A stretch of DNA of 64,000 nt, from the NCBI GenBank assembly GCA_963966315.1, contig CAWZYX010000001.1, positions 40,999-104,998 of the forward strand, written 5' to 3'. The notes under the pieces are model-generated. The model was not told the origin of the DNA and searched no databases. It saw only the letters and a program-made list of their open reading frames with translations. The translations under genes and the position numbers were made by a program. This document shows, one piece after another, positions 1 to 8,178 of the stretch (positions are counted from its first letter, which is position 1; the number at the start of each line of letters is the position of its first letter). Source of the DNA: Winogradskyella_A sp963966315. GTDB lineage: Bacteria; Bacteroidota; Bacteroidia; Flavobacteriales; Flavobacteriaceae.

Positions 1-138
1 ATCGTTGAAAAGGAAGCTGCAATTCATATCTCTAACCTTTCCTTATTAACCTCTAAGGGCGAGACCACTCGTGTAGGTTACAGAATGGAAGGAGATAAGA
101 AGGTGAGATTTTCTAAAAAATCAAATGAAGTAATATAA
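1..138 (+). CDS. rplX: 50S ribosomal protein L24, C-terminal part (runs off the left edge)
   Basis: The window opens inside a reading frame that runs to a TAA at 136-138 and encodes about 45 residues ending in a basic tail (KKVRFSKKSNEVI). Its place directly before rplE in spc operon order and the late L24 motif (GYRM.GDKKVR) identify it as L24, which binds 23S rRNA and starts large-subunit assembly. Only two bases separate its stop from the rplE start, so the two are co-translated. The 5' part lies outside the window. Confidence 0.85.
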   Translation: MVEKEAAIHISNLSLLTSKGETTRVGYRMEGDKKVRFSKKSNEVI

Positions 139-140
139 TT

Positions 141-692
141 ATGGCTTACGTTGCGAGATTAAAAAAGGAGTATTCGGAAAAAGTAATTCCGGCCCTAACG
201 GAAGAATTTGGTTACAAGAACGTCATGCAAGTACCGAAATTAGAGAAGATAGTTATCTCTAAAGGTGTTGGTGCAGCTGTAGCTGATAAAAAGCTTATCG
301 ACCATGCTGTTGAGGAGTTATCCAAGATATCAGGTCAAAAGGCAGTGGCCACTATCTCAAAGAAAGACGTTGCGTCTTTTAAACTGAGAAAGGGAATGCC
401 TATAGGTGCAAAGGTGACCCTAAGAGGTGAGCAGATGTATGAGTTCCTGGACAGATTGGTAACAACAGCATTACCTCGAGTCAGAGACTTTAACGGTATT
501 AAATCAAATGGTTTTGACGGAAGAGGTAATTACAATTTAGGAATTACCGAGCAGATTATTTTCCCTGAGATTGATATTGACAAGATCAATAAGATCTCTG
601 GAATGGATATCACCTTTGTAACCACTGCAGAAACTGACAAAGAGGCCAAGTCGCTTTTAACAGAATTAGGATTACCATTTAAAAAGAATTAA
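141..692 (+). CDS. rplE: 50S ribosomal protein L5
   Basis: Protein of 183 residues, the usual L5 length. L5 sits in the central protuberance, binds 5S rRNA and contacts P-site tRNA. Recognisable stretches are the N-terminal RLKKEYSEKVIPAL, the central LRGEQMYEFLDRL and the conserved late segment GITEQIIFPEID. It lies between rplX and rpsN in the standard spc order and ends one base before the rpsN start. Confidence 0.97.
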   Translation: MAYVARLKKEYSEKVIPALTEEFGYKNVMQVPKLEKIVISKGVGAAVADKKLIDHAVEELSKISGQKAVATISKKDVASFKLRKGMPIGAKVTLRGEQMYEFLDRLVTTALPRVRDFNGIKSNGFDGRGNYNLGITEQIIFPEIDIDKINKISGMDITFVTTAETDKEAKSLLTELGLPFKKN

Positions 693-693
693 T

Positions 694-963
694 ATGGCAA
701 AAGAATCAATGAAAGCACGTGAAGTGAAGCGTGCAAAAACAGTAGCAAAATACGCCGCAAAACGCAAAGCTTTAAAAGAAGCTGGCGATTATGAGGCATT
801 GCAGAAACTGCCAAAAAACGCTTCGCCAATACGCATGCACAACAGATGTAAATTAACAGGGAGACCAAAAGGGTACATGCGTCAGTTTGGCATTTCGCGT
901 GTGACATTCAGGGAGATGGCCAACCAAGGACTGATCCCAGGTGTTAAAAAAGCGAGCTGGTAA
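694..963 (+). CDS. rpsN: 30S ribosomal protein S14
   Basis: Protein of 89 residues, the zinc-independent S14 class: it lacks the two CxxC pairs of the short zinc form. The C-terminal signature RCKLTGRPKGYMRQFGISR is typical. S14 binds 16S rRNA in the head of the small subunit. It starts one base after the rplE stop, so it is probably translationally coupled; a 65-base spacer with a stem-loop follows. Confidence 0.97.
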   Translation: MAKESMKAREVKRAKTVAKYAAKRKALKEAGDYEALQKLPKNASPIRMHNRCKLTGRPKGYMRQFGISRVTFREMANQGLIPGVKKASW

Positions 964-978
964 GAATTAAAATAAATG

Positions 979-1008
979 GGTTTTAGGTTTGCCCTAAAGG
1001 CAAAAACC
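979..1008 (+). other. Intercistronic stem-loop between rpsN and rpsH
   Basis: The spacer can fold as TTTGCC (988-993) with GGCAAA (999-1004) around a CTAAA loop, extended by GGTT (979-982) with AACC (1005-1008) across a 5-base bulge. There is no T-run after it, so it does not look like a terminator. It may affect mRNA processing or stability; that role is inferred. Confidence 0.5.
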
Positions 1009-1028
1009 GGAACCGTAAATCAATAGTT

Positions 1029-1427
1029 ATGTATACAGATCCAATTGCGGATTATTTAACGCGAATTAGAAACGCTGTGAAAGCCAACCATAGAGTGGTT
1101 GAGATTCCTGCTTCTAATTTAAAAAAAGAGATAACTAAGATCTTGTTTGATCAGGGATATATTCTTAGTTACAAATTTGATGATTCCTCTGCTCAGGGAA
1201 CTATAAAAATAGCTCTGAAGTACAATAAGGACACTAAGGAGTCGGTCATCAAAAAAATTCAAAGAATTAGTAAACCAGGTCTACGTAAATATGCCGGATC
1301 CCAGGAAATGCCAAGAGTATTGAATGGATTAGGGATTGCTATTGTATCAACATCGCACGGTGTTATGACAGGAAAGCAGGCCCAACGTGAGAATGTCGGC
1401 GGAGAATTACTATGTTACGTATACTAA
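1029..1427 (+). CDS. rpsH: 30S ribosomal protein S8
   Basis: Protein of 132 residues, normal S8 length. S8 binds the central domain of 16S rRNA, and in E. coli it is the translational repressor of the spc operon. Seen here are the N-terminal DPIADYLTRIRNA signature and the C-terminal STSHGVMTGKQA segment. It lies 12 bases before rplF. Whether it represses this operon in this lineage cannot be told from the sequence. Confidence 0.97.
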   Translation: MYTDPIADYLTRIRNAVKANHRVVEIPASNLKKEITKILFDQGYILSYKFDDSSAQGTIKIALKYNKDTKESVIKKIQRISKPGLRKYAGSQEMPRVLNGLGIAIVSTSHGVMTGKQAQRENVGGELLCYVY

Positions 1428-1439
1428 AAACAGGAAGAG

Positions 1440-1982
1440 ATGAGTAGAATAGGCAAAAATCCGATAGCAATTCCTGAAGGTGTTACAGTAGACATTAAGG
1501 ATAATACAATTGTTGTAAAAGGAAAGCTAGGGGAATTAACCCAGGAGTTTTCAGAGATCGACATCGAGATAGAAGAAGGTGTTATAACACTTAGTCGTTC
1601 CTCCGAAAAGAAGGACCACAGAGCAAAGCATGGATTATACAGAGCATTAATTGCTAATATGATTCACGGTGTGTCTCAGGGATGGACCAAGGAACTGGAA
1701 TTGGTAGGCGTTGGTTACAGAGCCTCCAACCAAGGACAAAAATTGGACCTTGCTTTAGGTTTTTCACACAATATCGTTATGGACATTGCTCCTGAAGTAA
1801 AAATAGAGACGGTAAGTGAGAAAGGTAAAAACCCAATCGTAAAGTTAACCTCACATGACAAGCAACTGGTAGGACAAGTAGCTGCTAAAATTCGCGGCTT
1901 CAGGAAGCCAGAACCTTACAAAGGAAAAGGTGTGAAATTTGTTGGTGAGGAAATAAGAAGAAAAGCAGGTAAATCAGCTTAA
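1440..1982 (+). CDS. rplF: 50S ribosomal protein L6
   Basis: Protein of 180 residues, normal length, starting MSRIGKNPIAIPEGV. It carries the two L6 repeats and the C-terminal KPEPYKGKGVKF signature that contacts 23S rRNA near the factor-binding centre. It sits between rpsH and rplR with short spacers (12 and 10 bases), as part of the spc operon. Confidence 0.97.
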   Translation: MSRIGKNPIAIPEGVTVDIKDNTIVVKGKLGELTQEFSEIDIEIEEGVITLSRSSEKKDHRAKHGLYRALIANMIHGVSQGWTKELELVGVGYRASNQGQKLDLALGFSHNIVMDIAPEVKIETVSEKGKNPIVKLTSHDKQLVGQVAAKIRGFRKPEPYKGKGVKFVGEEIRRKAGKSA

Positions 1983-1992
1983 TAGTTAAGTT

Positions 1993-2349
1993 ATGGCATT
2001 GACAAAGAACGAAAGAAGAATACGCATCAAAAACAGAATCAGAAAGGTGGTTTCAGGAACTACTGAGAGACCAAGATTGTCTGTTTTTAGAAGTAATAAG
2101 GAAATTTATGCTCAGATCGTTGATGATGTAACAGGAAAGACCATTGCTGCTGCATCTTCAAGAGATAAAGACATAAGTAAAGAAAAAGGAACTAAAACCG
2201 AGATCGCCAAACTCGTTGGTAAATCTGTTGCAGATAAGGCCATCAAAGCAGGCGTGGAGACAATCTCTTTCGATAGAGGAGGTTATCTGTATCACGGTAG
2301 GGTAAAATCATTAGCTGAAGGCGCCAGAGAAGCTGGTTTAAAATTTTAA
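1993..2349 (+). CDS. rplR: 50S ribosomal protein L18
   Basis: Protein of 118 residues, usual L18 length. L18 binds 5S rRNA together with L5 in the central protuberance. Visible are the basic N-terminal arm (KNERRIRIKNRIRK), the RPRLSVFRSNKEIYAQ strand and the terminal GYLYHGRVKSLAEGAREAG signature. It lies six bases before rpsE. Confidence 0.97.
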   Translation: MALTKNERRIRIKNRIRKVVSGTTERPRLSVFRSNKEIYAQIVDDVTGKTIAAASSRDKDISKEKGTKTEIAKLVGKSVADKAIKAGVETISFDRGGYLYHGRVKSLAEGAREAGLKF

Positions 2350-2355
2350 GGAATT

Positions 2356-2880
2356 ATGTATCAGAAATATAAAAATGCAGAATTAGTAAAGCCTAGTGGC
2401 TTGGATCTTAAAGACCGTTTAGTTGGCGTTCAGCGTGTGACTAAAGTTACCAAGGGTGGTAGAGCATTTGGTTTTTCGGCGATCGTAGTAGTTGGTGATG
2501 AGAATGGTGTGGTAGGCCAAGGTCTTGGTAAATCTAAAGACGTAGCAACCGCCATTGCAAAAGCCGTTGAAGACGCTAAGAAAAATTTGGTACGCATACC
2601 AATTATCAAGGGTACTCTTCCACATGAGCAAAAAGGTAAATACGGTGGTGCTCGTGTCAACATCATTCCAGCCGCCCCTGGTACGGGAGTGATTGCAGGA
2701 GGTGCCGTGAGAACGGTTCTGGAAGCCGTAGGGGTACACGATGTACTTTCAAAATCTCAGGGATCATCAAATCCTCACAATGTGGTGAAAGCAACATTTG
2801 ATGCTTTACTTCAATTAAGAGATGCACAAAGCATTGCCATCGAAAGAGGTATATCATTAGAAAAGGTGTATAACGGATAA
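2356..2880 (+). CDS. rpsE: 30S ribosomal protein S5
   Basis: Protein of 174 residues. S5 binds 16S rRNA at the decoding region and affects accuracy. The double-stranded-RNA-binding N-terminal domain (RVTKVTKGGRAFGFSAIVVV) and the C-terminal S5 fold with GAGGVR-like GGAVRTVLEAVGV are both present. The start ATG at 2356 is six bases after the rplR stop. Confidence 0.97.
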   Translation: MYQKYKNAELVKPSGLDLKDRLVGVQRVTKVTKGGRAFGFSAIVVVGDENGVVGQGLGKSKDVATAIAKAVEDAKKNLVRIPIIKGTLPHEQKGKYGGARVNIIPAAPGTGVIAGGAVRTVLEAVGVHDVLSKSQGSSNPHNVVKATFDALLQLRDAQSIAIERGISLEKVYNG

Positions 2881-2891
2881 TTCAAGGAAGA

Positions 2892-3074
2892 ATGGGAAAG
2901 ATTAAAGTAACGAAAGTGAAGAGCGCTATCAATCGACCAAAGAATCAAAAGCTTACTTTAGAGGCTTTAGGGTTAAAGAAAATCGGTCAGGTAGTGGAGC
3001 ATAATGCTACTCCAAACATCCTTGGAATGGTAAGTAAAGTTGAACATTTGGTTTCTGTTGAGAAAATGAACTAA
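2892..3074 (+). CDS. rpmD: 50S ribosomal protein L30
   Basis: Small protein of 60 residues, standard bacterial L30 size, with the family pattern KVTKVKSAINRPKNQK and LGLKKIGQVVEHNATPNILGM. It lies between rpsE and rplO as expected. A 105-base spacer with a stem-loop separates it from rplO, which is long for this operon. Confidence 0.95.
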   Translation: MGKIKVTKVKSAINRPKNQKLTLEALGLKKIGQVVEHNATPNILGMVSKVEHLVSVEKMN

Positions 3075-3081
3075 AACGTAC

Positions 3082-3124
3082 AGATTGGGATGAGTATCTA
3101 ATTTTGAAGTACTTCATTCAATCT
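3082..3124 (+). other. Intercistronic stem-loop between rpmD and rplO
   Basis: AGATTG (3082-3087) pairs with CAATCT (3119-3124), followed by ATGA (3090-3093) with TCAT (3114-3117) and GTA (3094-3096) with TAC (3110-3112), with small bulges and a 13-base loop. There is no T-run, so termination is unlikely. Function unknown; similar structures lie in the other long spacers of this operon. Confidence 0.5.
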
Positions 3125-3179
3125 AATTGGTTTAGATCATTGATGCTAACAGAATAAATAAAATAATACTTAAAATAGA

Positions 3180-3632
3180 ATGGATTTAAGTAATCTAAAG
3201 CCTGCGGAAGGCTCAGTTAAAAGTCAGGGAAAGCGCGTTGGACGTGGTCAGGGTTCCGGTAAAGGCGGTACAGCGACCAGAGGTCATAAAGGAGCTAAAT
3301 CGCGTTCAGGATACTCTAAGAAATTGGGGTTTGAAGGTGGTCAGATGCCTCTTCAAAGACGTGTTCCTAAATTTGGTTTTAAAAACATTAATCGAGTGGA
3401 ATATCAGGGTGTGAACTTAGATACCTTGCAACAGCTTGTTGATGACAAGAAGATAAAAGACACAGTTGATTTTAACATCCTGGTAGAATTAGGTTTAGCA
3501 AGAAAGAATGACCTTGTTAAGATCTTAGGAAGAGGAGAGTTAAAATCAAAATTAAATGTTACTGCTCATAAATTTACCGCTTCTGCAAAAGCAGCAATCG
3601 AAGCTGCTGGAGGTGAAGCCGTAACTTTATAA
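3180..3632 (+). CDS. rplO: 50S ribosomal protein L15
   Basis: Protein of 150 residues, normal length. L15 is a late assembly protein of the large subunit. The glycine- and basic-rich N-terminal segment (GKRVGRGQGSGKGGTATRG then GHKGAKSRSG) and the GGQMPLQRRVPKFGF signature are clear. It directly precedes secY (12-base spacer), the conserved bacterial order. Confidence 0.97.
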   Translation: MDLSNLKPAEGSVKSQGKRVGRGQGSGKGGTATRGHKGAKSRSGYSKKLGFEGGQMPLQRRVPKFGFKNINRVEYQGVNLDTLQQLVDDKKIKDTVDFNILVELGLARKNDLVKILGRGELKSKLNVTAHKFTASAKAAIEAAGGEAVTL

Positions 3633-3644
3633 GATATTGCGCCC

Positions 3645-4997
3645 ATGAAATTTATCGAAACATTAAAAAACGTTTGGAAAATTACAGAACTAAAGGATAG
3701 AATTATTCTCACCTTAGGAATGTTATTGGTCTATCGTTTTGGTGCTCAAGTAGTATTACCTGGTATCGATGCCAGTCAGTTAGGCGGCTTACAAGACAGT
3801 ACGGATGGAGGTATCCTTGGGTTATTAAATGCCTTTACTGGCGGTGCATTTGCCAATGCATCGGTATTTGCCCTTGGGATTATGCCCTATATTTCTGCGT
3901 CCATTGTAGTGCAGTTGATGGGTATTGCCATTCCTTATTTGCAAAAGCTTCAGAAAGAAGGAGAAAGCGGTCGTAAAAAAATCACTCAAATCACTCGGTG
4001 GCTCACAATTGCAATCTGTTTAGTGCAGGCTCCAGGCTATCTAGCGAGTTTACCCTCATTAGGTATACCGCAGAGTGCCTTTCTATTGGGAACAGGAGGA
4101 TTGTTTTACTTTTCGTCCATCGTGATCCTGGTAACCGGATGTATATTTGCTATGTGGCTTGGTGAGAAGATTACAGACAAGGGAATTGGAAACGGTATTT
4201 CTCTACTTATTATGGTGGGAATTATTGCTACACTTCCTCAGTCATTCCTGCTTAATTCCGCTTCAAGATTAGAAGGTGCCGGAAATGGAGGATTTATGAT
4301 GATTCTGATTGAGTTAGTGATTTGGTTTCTGATTATTTTGGCATCTGTCTTCCTAGTAATGGCGGTGCGTAAGATACCAGTACAATACGCCAGAAGAACA
4401 GCCTCAGGTGGATACGAGCGCAACGTGTTTGGATCGCGCCAGTTTCTACCCTTAAAGTTAAACGCTTCAGGGGTCATGCCTATTATTTTTGCTCAGGCCA
4501 TCATGTTCGTACCTAGTTTAATCGGAGGTTCATCACTAATGAAGGACACAGGTGCCGGACAATGGATGCAGGCTAATTTCTCTGATATTTTCGGATTTTG
4601 GTACAATCTCGTATTTGCTGTATTGATTATAGTATTCACATACTTTTATACAGCCATAACGGTGCCAACCAATAAAATGGCGGATGACCTGAAAAGAAGC
4701 GGTGGATTCATTCCCGGTATTAGACCTGGATCTGAAACTAGTGAGTATTTAGACAAGATCATGTCTTATATTACTTTACCCGGTTCTATATTCCTTGCTT
4801 TAATTGCAGTTTTTCCTGCTTTTATTGTGAAACTAATGAATGTACAACAAGGGTGGGCCTTATTTTTTGGTGGTACTTCGCTTCTGATTATGGTTGGTGT
4901 GGCGATTGATACCATGCAACAAGTAAATTCATACTTGTTAAATAAACATTATGATGGCTTGATGAAAACCGGTAAAAATCGAAAAGCAGTAGCTTAA
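3645..4997 (+). CDS. secY: Preprotein translocase subunit SecY
   Basis: Integral membrane protein of 450 residues with ten predicted helices, the channel of the Sec translocon in the inner membrane. Visible signatures are an N-terminal amphipathic segment (ETLKNVWKITELKDRI), the periplasmic plug and second-helix region with GIMPYISASIVVQL, the IPVQYARR loop, and the LKRSGGFIPGIRPG cytoplasmic loop that contacts SecA and the ribosome. The window also carries its accessory partner secDF at 59.2 kb. It ends ten bases before infA. Confidence 0.97.
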   Translation: MKFIETLKNVWKITELKDRIILTLGMLLVYRFGAQVVLPGIDASQLGGLQDSTDGGILGLLNAFTGGAFANASVFALGIMPYISASIVVQLMGIAIPYLQKLQKEGESGRKKITQITRWLTIAICLVQAPGYLASLPSLGIPQSAFLLGTGGLFYFSSIVILVTGCIFAMWLGEKITDKGIGNGISLLIMVGIIATLPQSFLLNSASRLEGAGNGGFMMILIELVIWFLIILASVFLVMAVRKIPVQYARRTASGGYERNVFGSRQFLPLKLNASGVMPIIFAQAIMFVPSLIGGSSLMKDTGAGQWMQANFSDIFGFWYNLVFAVLIIVFTYFYTAITVPTNKMADDLKRSGGFIPGIRPGSETSEYLDKIMSYITLPGSIFLALIAVFPAFIVKLMNVQQGWALFFGGTSLLIMVGVAIDTMQQVNSYLLNKHYDGLMKTGKNRKAVA

Positions 4998-5007
4998 CCA
5001 AGACACT

Positions 5008-5223
5008 ATGGCAAAACAAGCAGCAATAGAGCAAGATGGAACGATTATAGAGGCATTGTCAAATGCGATGTTCCGAGTAGAATTAGAGAATGGTCACATT
5101 GTGACTGCTCATATATCTGGTAAAATGCGCATGCATTACATAAAATTATTGCCAGGTGATAAAGTAAAATTAGAAATGAGTCCTTATGATCTTACTAAGG
5201 CTCGTATAACCTATAGATACTAG
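5008..5223 (+). CDS. infA: Translation initiation factor IF-1
   Basis: Protein of 71 residues with the S1-like OB fold: MAKQAAIEQDGTIIEALSNA, then FRVELENGHIVTAHISGKMR and a terminal ITYRY. IF-1 binds the ribosomal A site and helps IF-2 and IF-3. It lies between secY and rpmJ, the usual position in this phylum. Confidence 0.97.
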   Translation: MAKQAAIEQDGTIIEALSNAMFRVELENGHIVTAHISGKMRMHYIKLLPGDKVKLEMSPYDLTKARITYRY

Positions 5224-5247
5224 AAGTATTTAAAAATTAAGACAGAG

Positions 5248-5364
5248 ATGAAAGTAAGAGCATCAGTTAAAAAAAGAAGTGCCGATTGTAAACTGGTACG
5301 TCGTAAGGGTAGACTTTACGTGATTAATAAAAAGAATCCAAGATTCAAACAAAGACAAGGGTAA
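5248..5364 (+). CDS. rpmJ: 50S ribosomal protein L36
   Basis: Short frame of 38 codons, starting ATG at 5248 and ending TAA at 5362-5364. The product starts MKVRASVKKRSADCKLVRRK and ends PRFKQRQG, the universal L36 pattern. The first zinc-ligand Cys of the usual CxxC is replaced (SADC), so this is probably the zinc-free C- form. It lies between infA and rpsM, two bases before the rpsM start. Confidence 0.95.
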   Translation: MKVRASVKKRSADCKLVRRKGRLYVINKKNPRFKQRQG

Positions 5365-5366
5365 TT

Positions 5367-5741
5367 ATGGCAAGAATCGCAGGTGTTGATATTCCAAAAC
5401 ACAAAAGAGGTGTAGTTTCTTTGACCTATATTTTTGGTATAGGCAGAAGTAGAGCTAAAGAGATTTTAGCTACTGCAAAAGTAGATGAAAGCACTAAAGT
5501 TCAGGATTGGACTGACGCCGAGATCGGAGCAATCCGTGAGGCTGTTGGCAGTTACAAGATTGAAGGTGAATTGCGCTCAGAAGTTCAATTAAACATCAAG
5601 CGATTGATGGATATTGGATGTTACAGAGGTATTCGTCACAGAGCTGGTCTACCATTACGTGGTCAACGCACAAAGAACAATTCGAGAACACGTAAAGGTC
5701 GAAGAAAAACAGTGGCAAATAAGAAAAAAGCAACTAAATAA
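5367..5741 (+). CDS. rpsM: 30S ribosomal protein S13
   Basis: Protein of 124 residues. S13 lies in the head of the 30S subunit and touches P-site tRNA and L5. The N-terminal MARIAGVDIPKHKRG, the central RLMDIGCYRGIRHRAGLPLR and the basic tail typical of S13 are present. It is followed by a 214-base spacer before rpsK, the longest gap in the ribosomal operon. Confidence 0.97.
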   Translation: MARIAGVDIPKHKRGVVSLTYIFGIGRSRAKEILATAKVDESTKVQDWTDAEIGAIREAVGSYKIEGELRSEVQLNIKRLMDIGCYRGIRHRAGLPLRGQRTKNNSRTRKGRRKTVANKKKATK

Positions 5742-5763
5742 TTAATCAGTCGATAGAGGGTGG

Positions 5764-5804
5764 GCTGCAGAGTACAACTTGTCATTTAACAAGAGCCTTG
5801 CAGC
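5764..5804 (+). other. Nested stem-loop in the rpsM-rpsK spacer
   Basis: In the 214-base spacer 5742-5955, GCTGCA (5764-5769) pairs with TGCAGC (5799-5804), and inside it CTTGT (5778-5782) pairs with ACAAG (5789-5793). The spacer has no reading frame of note and no terminator. A leader-type regulatory element acting on rpsK-rpsD-rpoA is possible, but this is inference. The rest of the spacer shows nothing I recognise. Confidence 0.5.
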
Positions 5805-5955
5805 ATATCATCTAAGGACTACAAACCAAATAAGACGTTAGTCAATTAGTATTTAGAAGTTAGATGAATCTGTTTGAAATAGAAATGTTTAGGATTCTAA
5901 AAACTAAAACTAACCTGGCTCACCAACAAGGCGGGCATCTAGAAACTATAATAGT

Positions 5956-6339
5956 ATGGCAAAGTCAAGTACAAAAAAACGCAAGGTAATTGTGGACGCT
6001 ATTGGTGAGGCACACATCGCTGCCTCATTCAATAACATCATTATCTCCTTAACCAATAAAAAAGGAGATGTTATTTCGTGGTCATCTGCTGGTAAAATGG
6101 GCTTTAGAGGATCTAAGAAAAATACCCCATATGCAGCTCAGTTGGCAGCAGAAGATGCGGCTGGAGTTGCGAAGGAGGCCGGATTAAAAAAGGTCAAAGT
6201 GTTTGTGAAAGGCCCGGGTAACGGAAGAGAATCTGCTATCAGATCCATTCACAATGCAGGTATAGAAGTGACTGAGATCATTGATGTGACTCCACTACCA
6301 CATAATGGCTGTCGTCCACCAAAACGCAGAAGAGTATAA
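5956..6339 (+). CDS. rpsK: 30S ribosomal protein S11
   Basis: Protein of 127 residues. S11 forms the platform of the small subunit near the mRNA exit. The conserved VKGPGNGRESAIRSIHNAG and the terminal TPLPHNGCRPPKRRRV signature are intact. It lies between rpsM and rpsD, with stem-loop-bearing spacers on both sides. Confidence 0.97.
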   Translation: MAKSSTKKRKVIVDAIGEAHIAASFNNIIISLTNKKGDVISWSSAGKMGFRGSKKNTPYAAQLAAEDAAGVAKEAGLKKVKVFVKGPGNGRESAIRSIHNAGIEVTEIIDVTPLPHNGCRPPKRRRV

Positions 6340-6359
6340 TATAATTAAATATCAACTTG

Positions 6360-6415
6360 AGCGGATACCACTCTTTTAAAGGATAAGCAAAAGACCTTAA
6401 TTTAAAAGAGCCGCT
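6360..6415 (+). other. Strong stem-loop between rpsK and rpsD
   Basis: AGCGG (6360-6364) pairs with CCGCT (6411-6415), and CTCTTTTAAA (6371-6380) pairs perfectly with TTTAAAAGAG (6401-6410). Fifteen pairs in two helices span almost the whole 91-base spacer. No T-run follows. This is the strongest structure in the ribosomal operon; its role (mRNA processing, stability or a protein-binding leader) is unknown. Confidence 0.6.
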
Positions 6416-6430
6416 TTATAACAATGTAAA

Positions 6431-7036
6431 ATGGCAAGATATACTGGTCCAAAAACTAAAATTGCTCGTAAGTTCGGGCAACCTATTTTCGGTGAAGATA
6501 AATCATTCGAAAAAAGAAACTACCCTCCGGGTCAACACGGAAATAACCGCAGACGAGGAAAAAAATCTGAGTACGCTATCCAGTTAATGGAAAAGCAGAA
6601 AGCCAAATACACCTATGGTGTTTTGGAACGTCAATTCAGGAATATGTTCAAAAAAGCTACGGCTTCGCAGGGCATTACGGGTGAGGTACTGCTTCAATTG
6701 TGTGAGTCGCGTTTAGACAACGTAGTTTACAGAATGGGAATTGCACCATCCAGGAGTGCGGCAAGACAGCTTGTTTCTCACAGACATATTACCGTAAATG
6801 GGCAGAAGGTTAATATTCCTTCATATCAGCTTAAGGCAGGTGACGTTGTTGCCGTGAGAGAAAAATCAAAATCTCTTGAGGTTATTCAAAACTCGCTGGC
6901 CAATGCAAGTCAGGTTTATGAATGGATTACCTGGAACAACGATAAGATGGAAGGTACTTACGTTTCTGTTCCTGCCCGTATTCAAATCCCTGAGCAGATC
7001 AACGAGCAGTTCATCGTCGAATTGTATTCTAAATAA
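6431..7036 (+). CDS. rpsD: 30S ribosomal protein S4
   Basis: Protein of 201 residues. S4 nucleates 30S assembly by binding the 5' domain of 16S rRNA, and in E. coli it represses the alpha operon. The N-terminal MARYTGPKTKIARKFGQPI (without the Cys cluster of the zinc form), the RRRGKKSEYAIQLMEKQK helix and the S4 RNA-binding domain (ESRLDNVVYRMGIAPSRSAA) are visible. rpoA follows. Confidence 0.97.
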   Translation: MARYTGPKTKIARKFGQPIFGEDKSFEKRNYPPGQHGNNRRRGKKSEYAIQLMEKQKAKYTYGVLERQFRNMFKKATASQGITGEVLLQLCESRLDNVVYRMGIAPSRSAARQLVSHRHITVNGQKVNIPSYQLKAGDVVAVREKSKSLEVIQNSLANASQVYEWITWNNDKMEGTYVSVPARIQIPEQINEQFIVELYSK

Positions 7037-7053
7037 AAATTAATCACATTGGT

Positions 7054-7107
7054 ATTCGGCCAAAGGGTTTAAAGCTTTCTTCACGCTTCTAAACCGCGCA
7101 ACCGGAT
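7054..7107 (+). other. Stem-loop between rpsD and rpoA
   Basis: GGTTTA (7066-7071) pairs with TAAACC (7090-7095) and AAGC (7072-7075) with GCTT (7085-7088) across a one-base bulge. An outer helix ATTCGG (7054-7059) with CCGGAT (7102-7107), containing one G-T pair, may close it. It fills much of the 91-base spacer and lacks a T-run. Confidence 0.5.
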
Positions 7108-7127
7108 CACAATTAAAACGAAGAAAA

Positions 7128-8120
7128 ATGGCAATATTAAATTTTCAGAAGCCCGATAAAGTCATCATGATCGATTCGACCGATTTTGAGGGTAAGTTCG
7201 AATTCAGACCTTTGGAACCAGGATACGGATTGACTGTTGGAAACGCACTTCGAAGAGTACTTTTATCCTCTTTAGAGGGATTTGCGATCACGTCAGTGCG
7301 AATAGAGGGTGTGGATCACGAGTTCTCCACTATTTCCGGGGTTGTTGAGGATGTGACCGAGATCATCTTAAACCTGAAGCAAGTCAATTTTAAGCGTCAG
7401 ATTGACGAGGTAGATAACGAGACAGTAACCATTTCAATTTCAGGACAGGATCAGATAACTGCCGGGGATTTTCAAAAGTTTATTTCTGGCTTCCAGGTAT
7501 TAAATACCGACTTGGTCATTTGTAATTTAGATCCAAAGGTAAATATCAATATGGAGATTACCATTGAAAAAGGAAGAGGGTATGTACCAGCAGAAGAGAA
7601 TAAAAAAGCTTCTGCACCTGTAGGAACTATTTTTACAGACTCTATTTATACGCCTATAAAAAATGTAAAGTATAGTATCGAAAACTACCGTGTTGAGCAA
7701 AAGACAGACTACGAAAAGCTTGTTTTTGAAATCATCACAGACGGCTCTATAAACCCCAAAGACGCTCTGACGGAGGCGGCTAAAATTTTAATTCATCATT
7801 TTATGCTATTCTCTGATGAGCGTATCACTCTTGAAGCAGATGAGATTGCACAGACAGAAACCTACGACGAAGAGTCTCTTCATATGAGACAATTACTCAA
7901 GACGAAACTGGTAGATATGGACCTTTCAGTGCGTGCATTGAACTGTTTGAAAGCTGCTGAAGTGGATACACTTGGAGATTTGGTTTCGTTTAATAAGAAT
8001 GATTTGATGAAGTTTAGAAATTTTGGAAAAAAATCGCTTACAGAACTGGAAGAACTGGTGAGTGTAAAGGGCCTAAATTTTGGAATGGATTTGAGTAAAT
8101 ATAAATTAGATAAAGATTAA
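7128..8120 (+). CDS. rpoA: DNA-directed RNA polymerase subunit alpha
   Basis: Protein of 330 residues, full length. The N-terminal domain that dimerises and holds beta and beta' shows the RRVLLSSLEGFAITSV motif. The C-terminal domain, which contacts UP elements and activators, ends with VRALNCLKAAEVDTLGDL and FRNFGKKSLTELEEL. It sits between rpsD and rplQ as in most bacteria. Confidence 0.97.
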   Translation: MAILNFQKPDKVIMIDSTDFEGKFEFRPLEPGYGLTVGNALRRVLLSSLEGFAITSVRIEGVDHEFSTISGVVEDVTEIILNLKQVNFKRQIDEVDNETVTISISGQDQITAGDFQKFISGFQVLNTDLVICNLDPKVNINMEITIEKGRGYVPAEENKKASAPVGTIFTDSIYTPIKNVKYSIENYRVEQKTDYEKLVFEIITDGSINPKDALTEAAKILIHHFMLFSDERITLEADEIAQTETYDEESLHMRQLLKTKLVDMDLSVRALNCLKAAEVDTLGDLVSFNKNDLMKFRNFGKKSLTELEELVSVKGLNFGMDLSKYKLDKD

Positions 8121-8122
8121 CT

Positions 8123-8178
8123 TAACCATAGTTTGCTCTCACGACGATAAATGTCGTGATTTGGTAGCAAGATGGTTA
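8123..8178 (+). other. Three-helix nested stem-loop between rpoA and rplQ
   Basis: TAACCAT (8123-8129) pairs with ATGGTTA (8172-8178), TTGCT (8133-8137) with AGCAA (8166-8170), and TCACGAC (8139-8145) with GTCGTGA (8153-8159). Nineteen pairs form one coaxial hairpin occupying nearly the whole 72-base spacer. No T-run follows. Function unknown. Confidence 0.6.

Noticed and set aside
2419..2857. Minus-strand frames opposite rpsE
   Set aside because: Shadow of a conserved ribosomal protein gene; no family resemblance.
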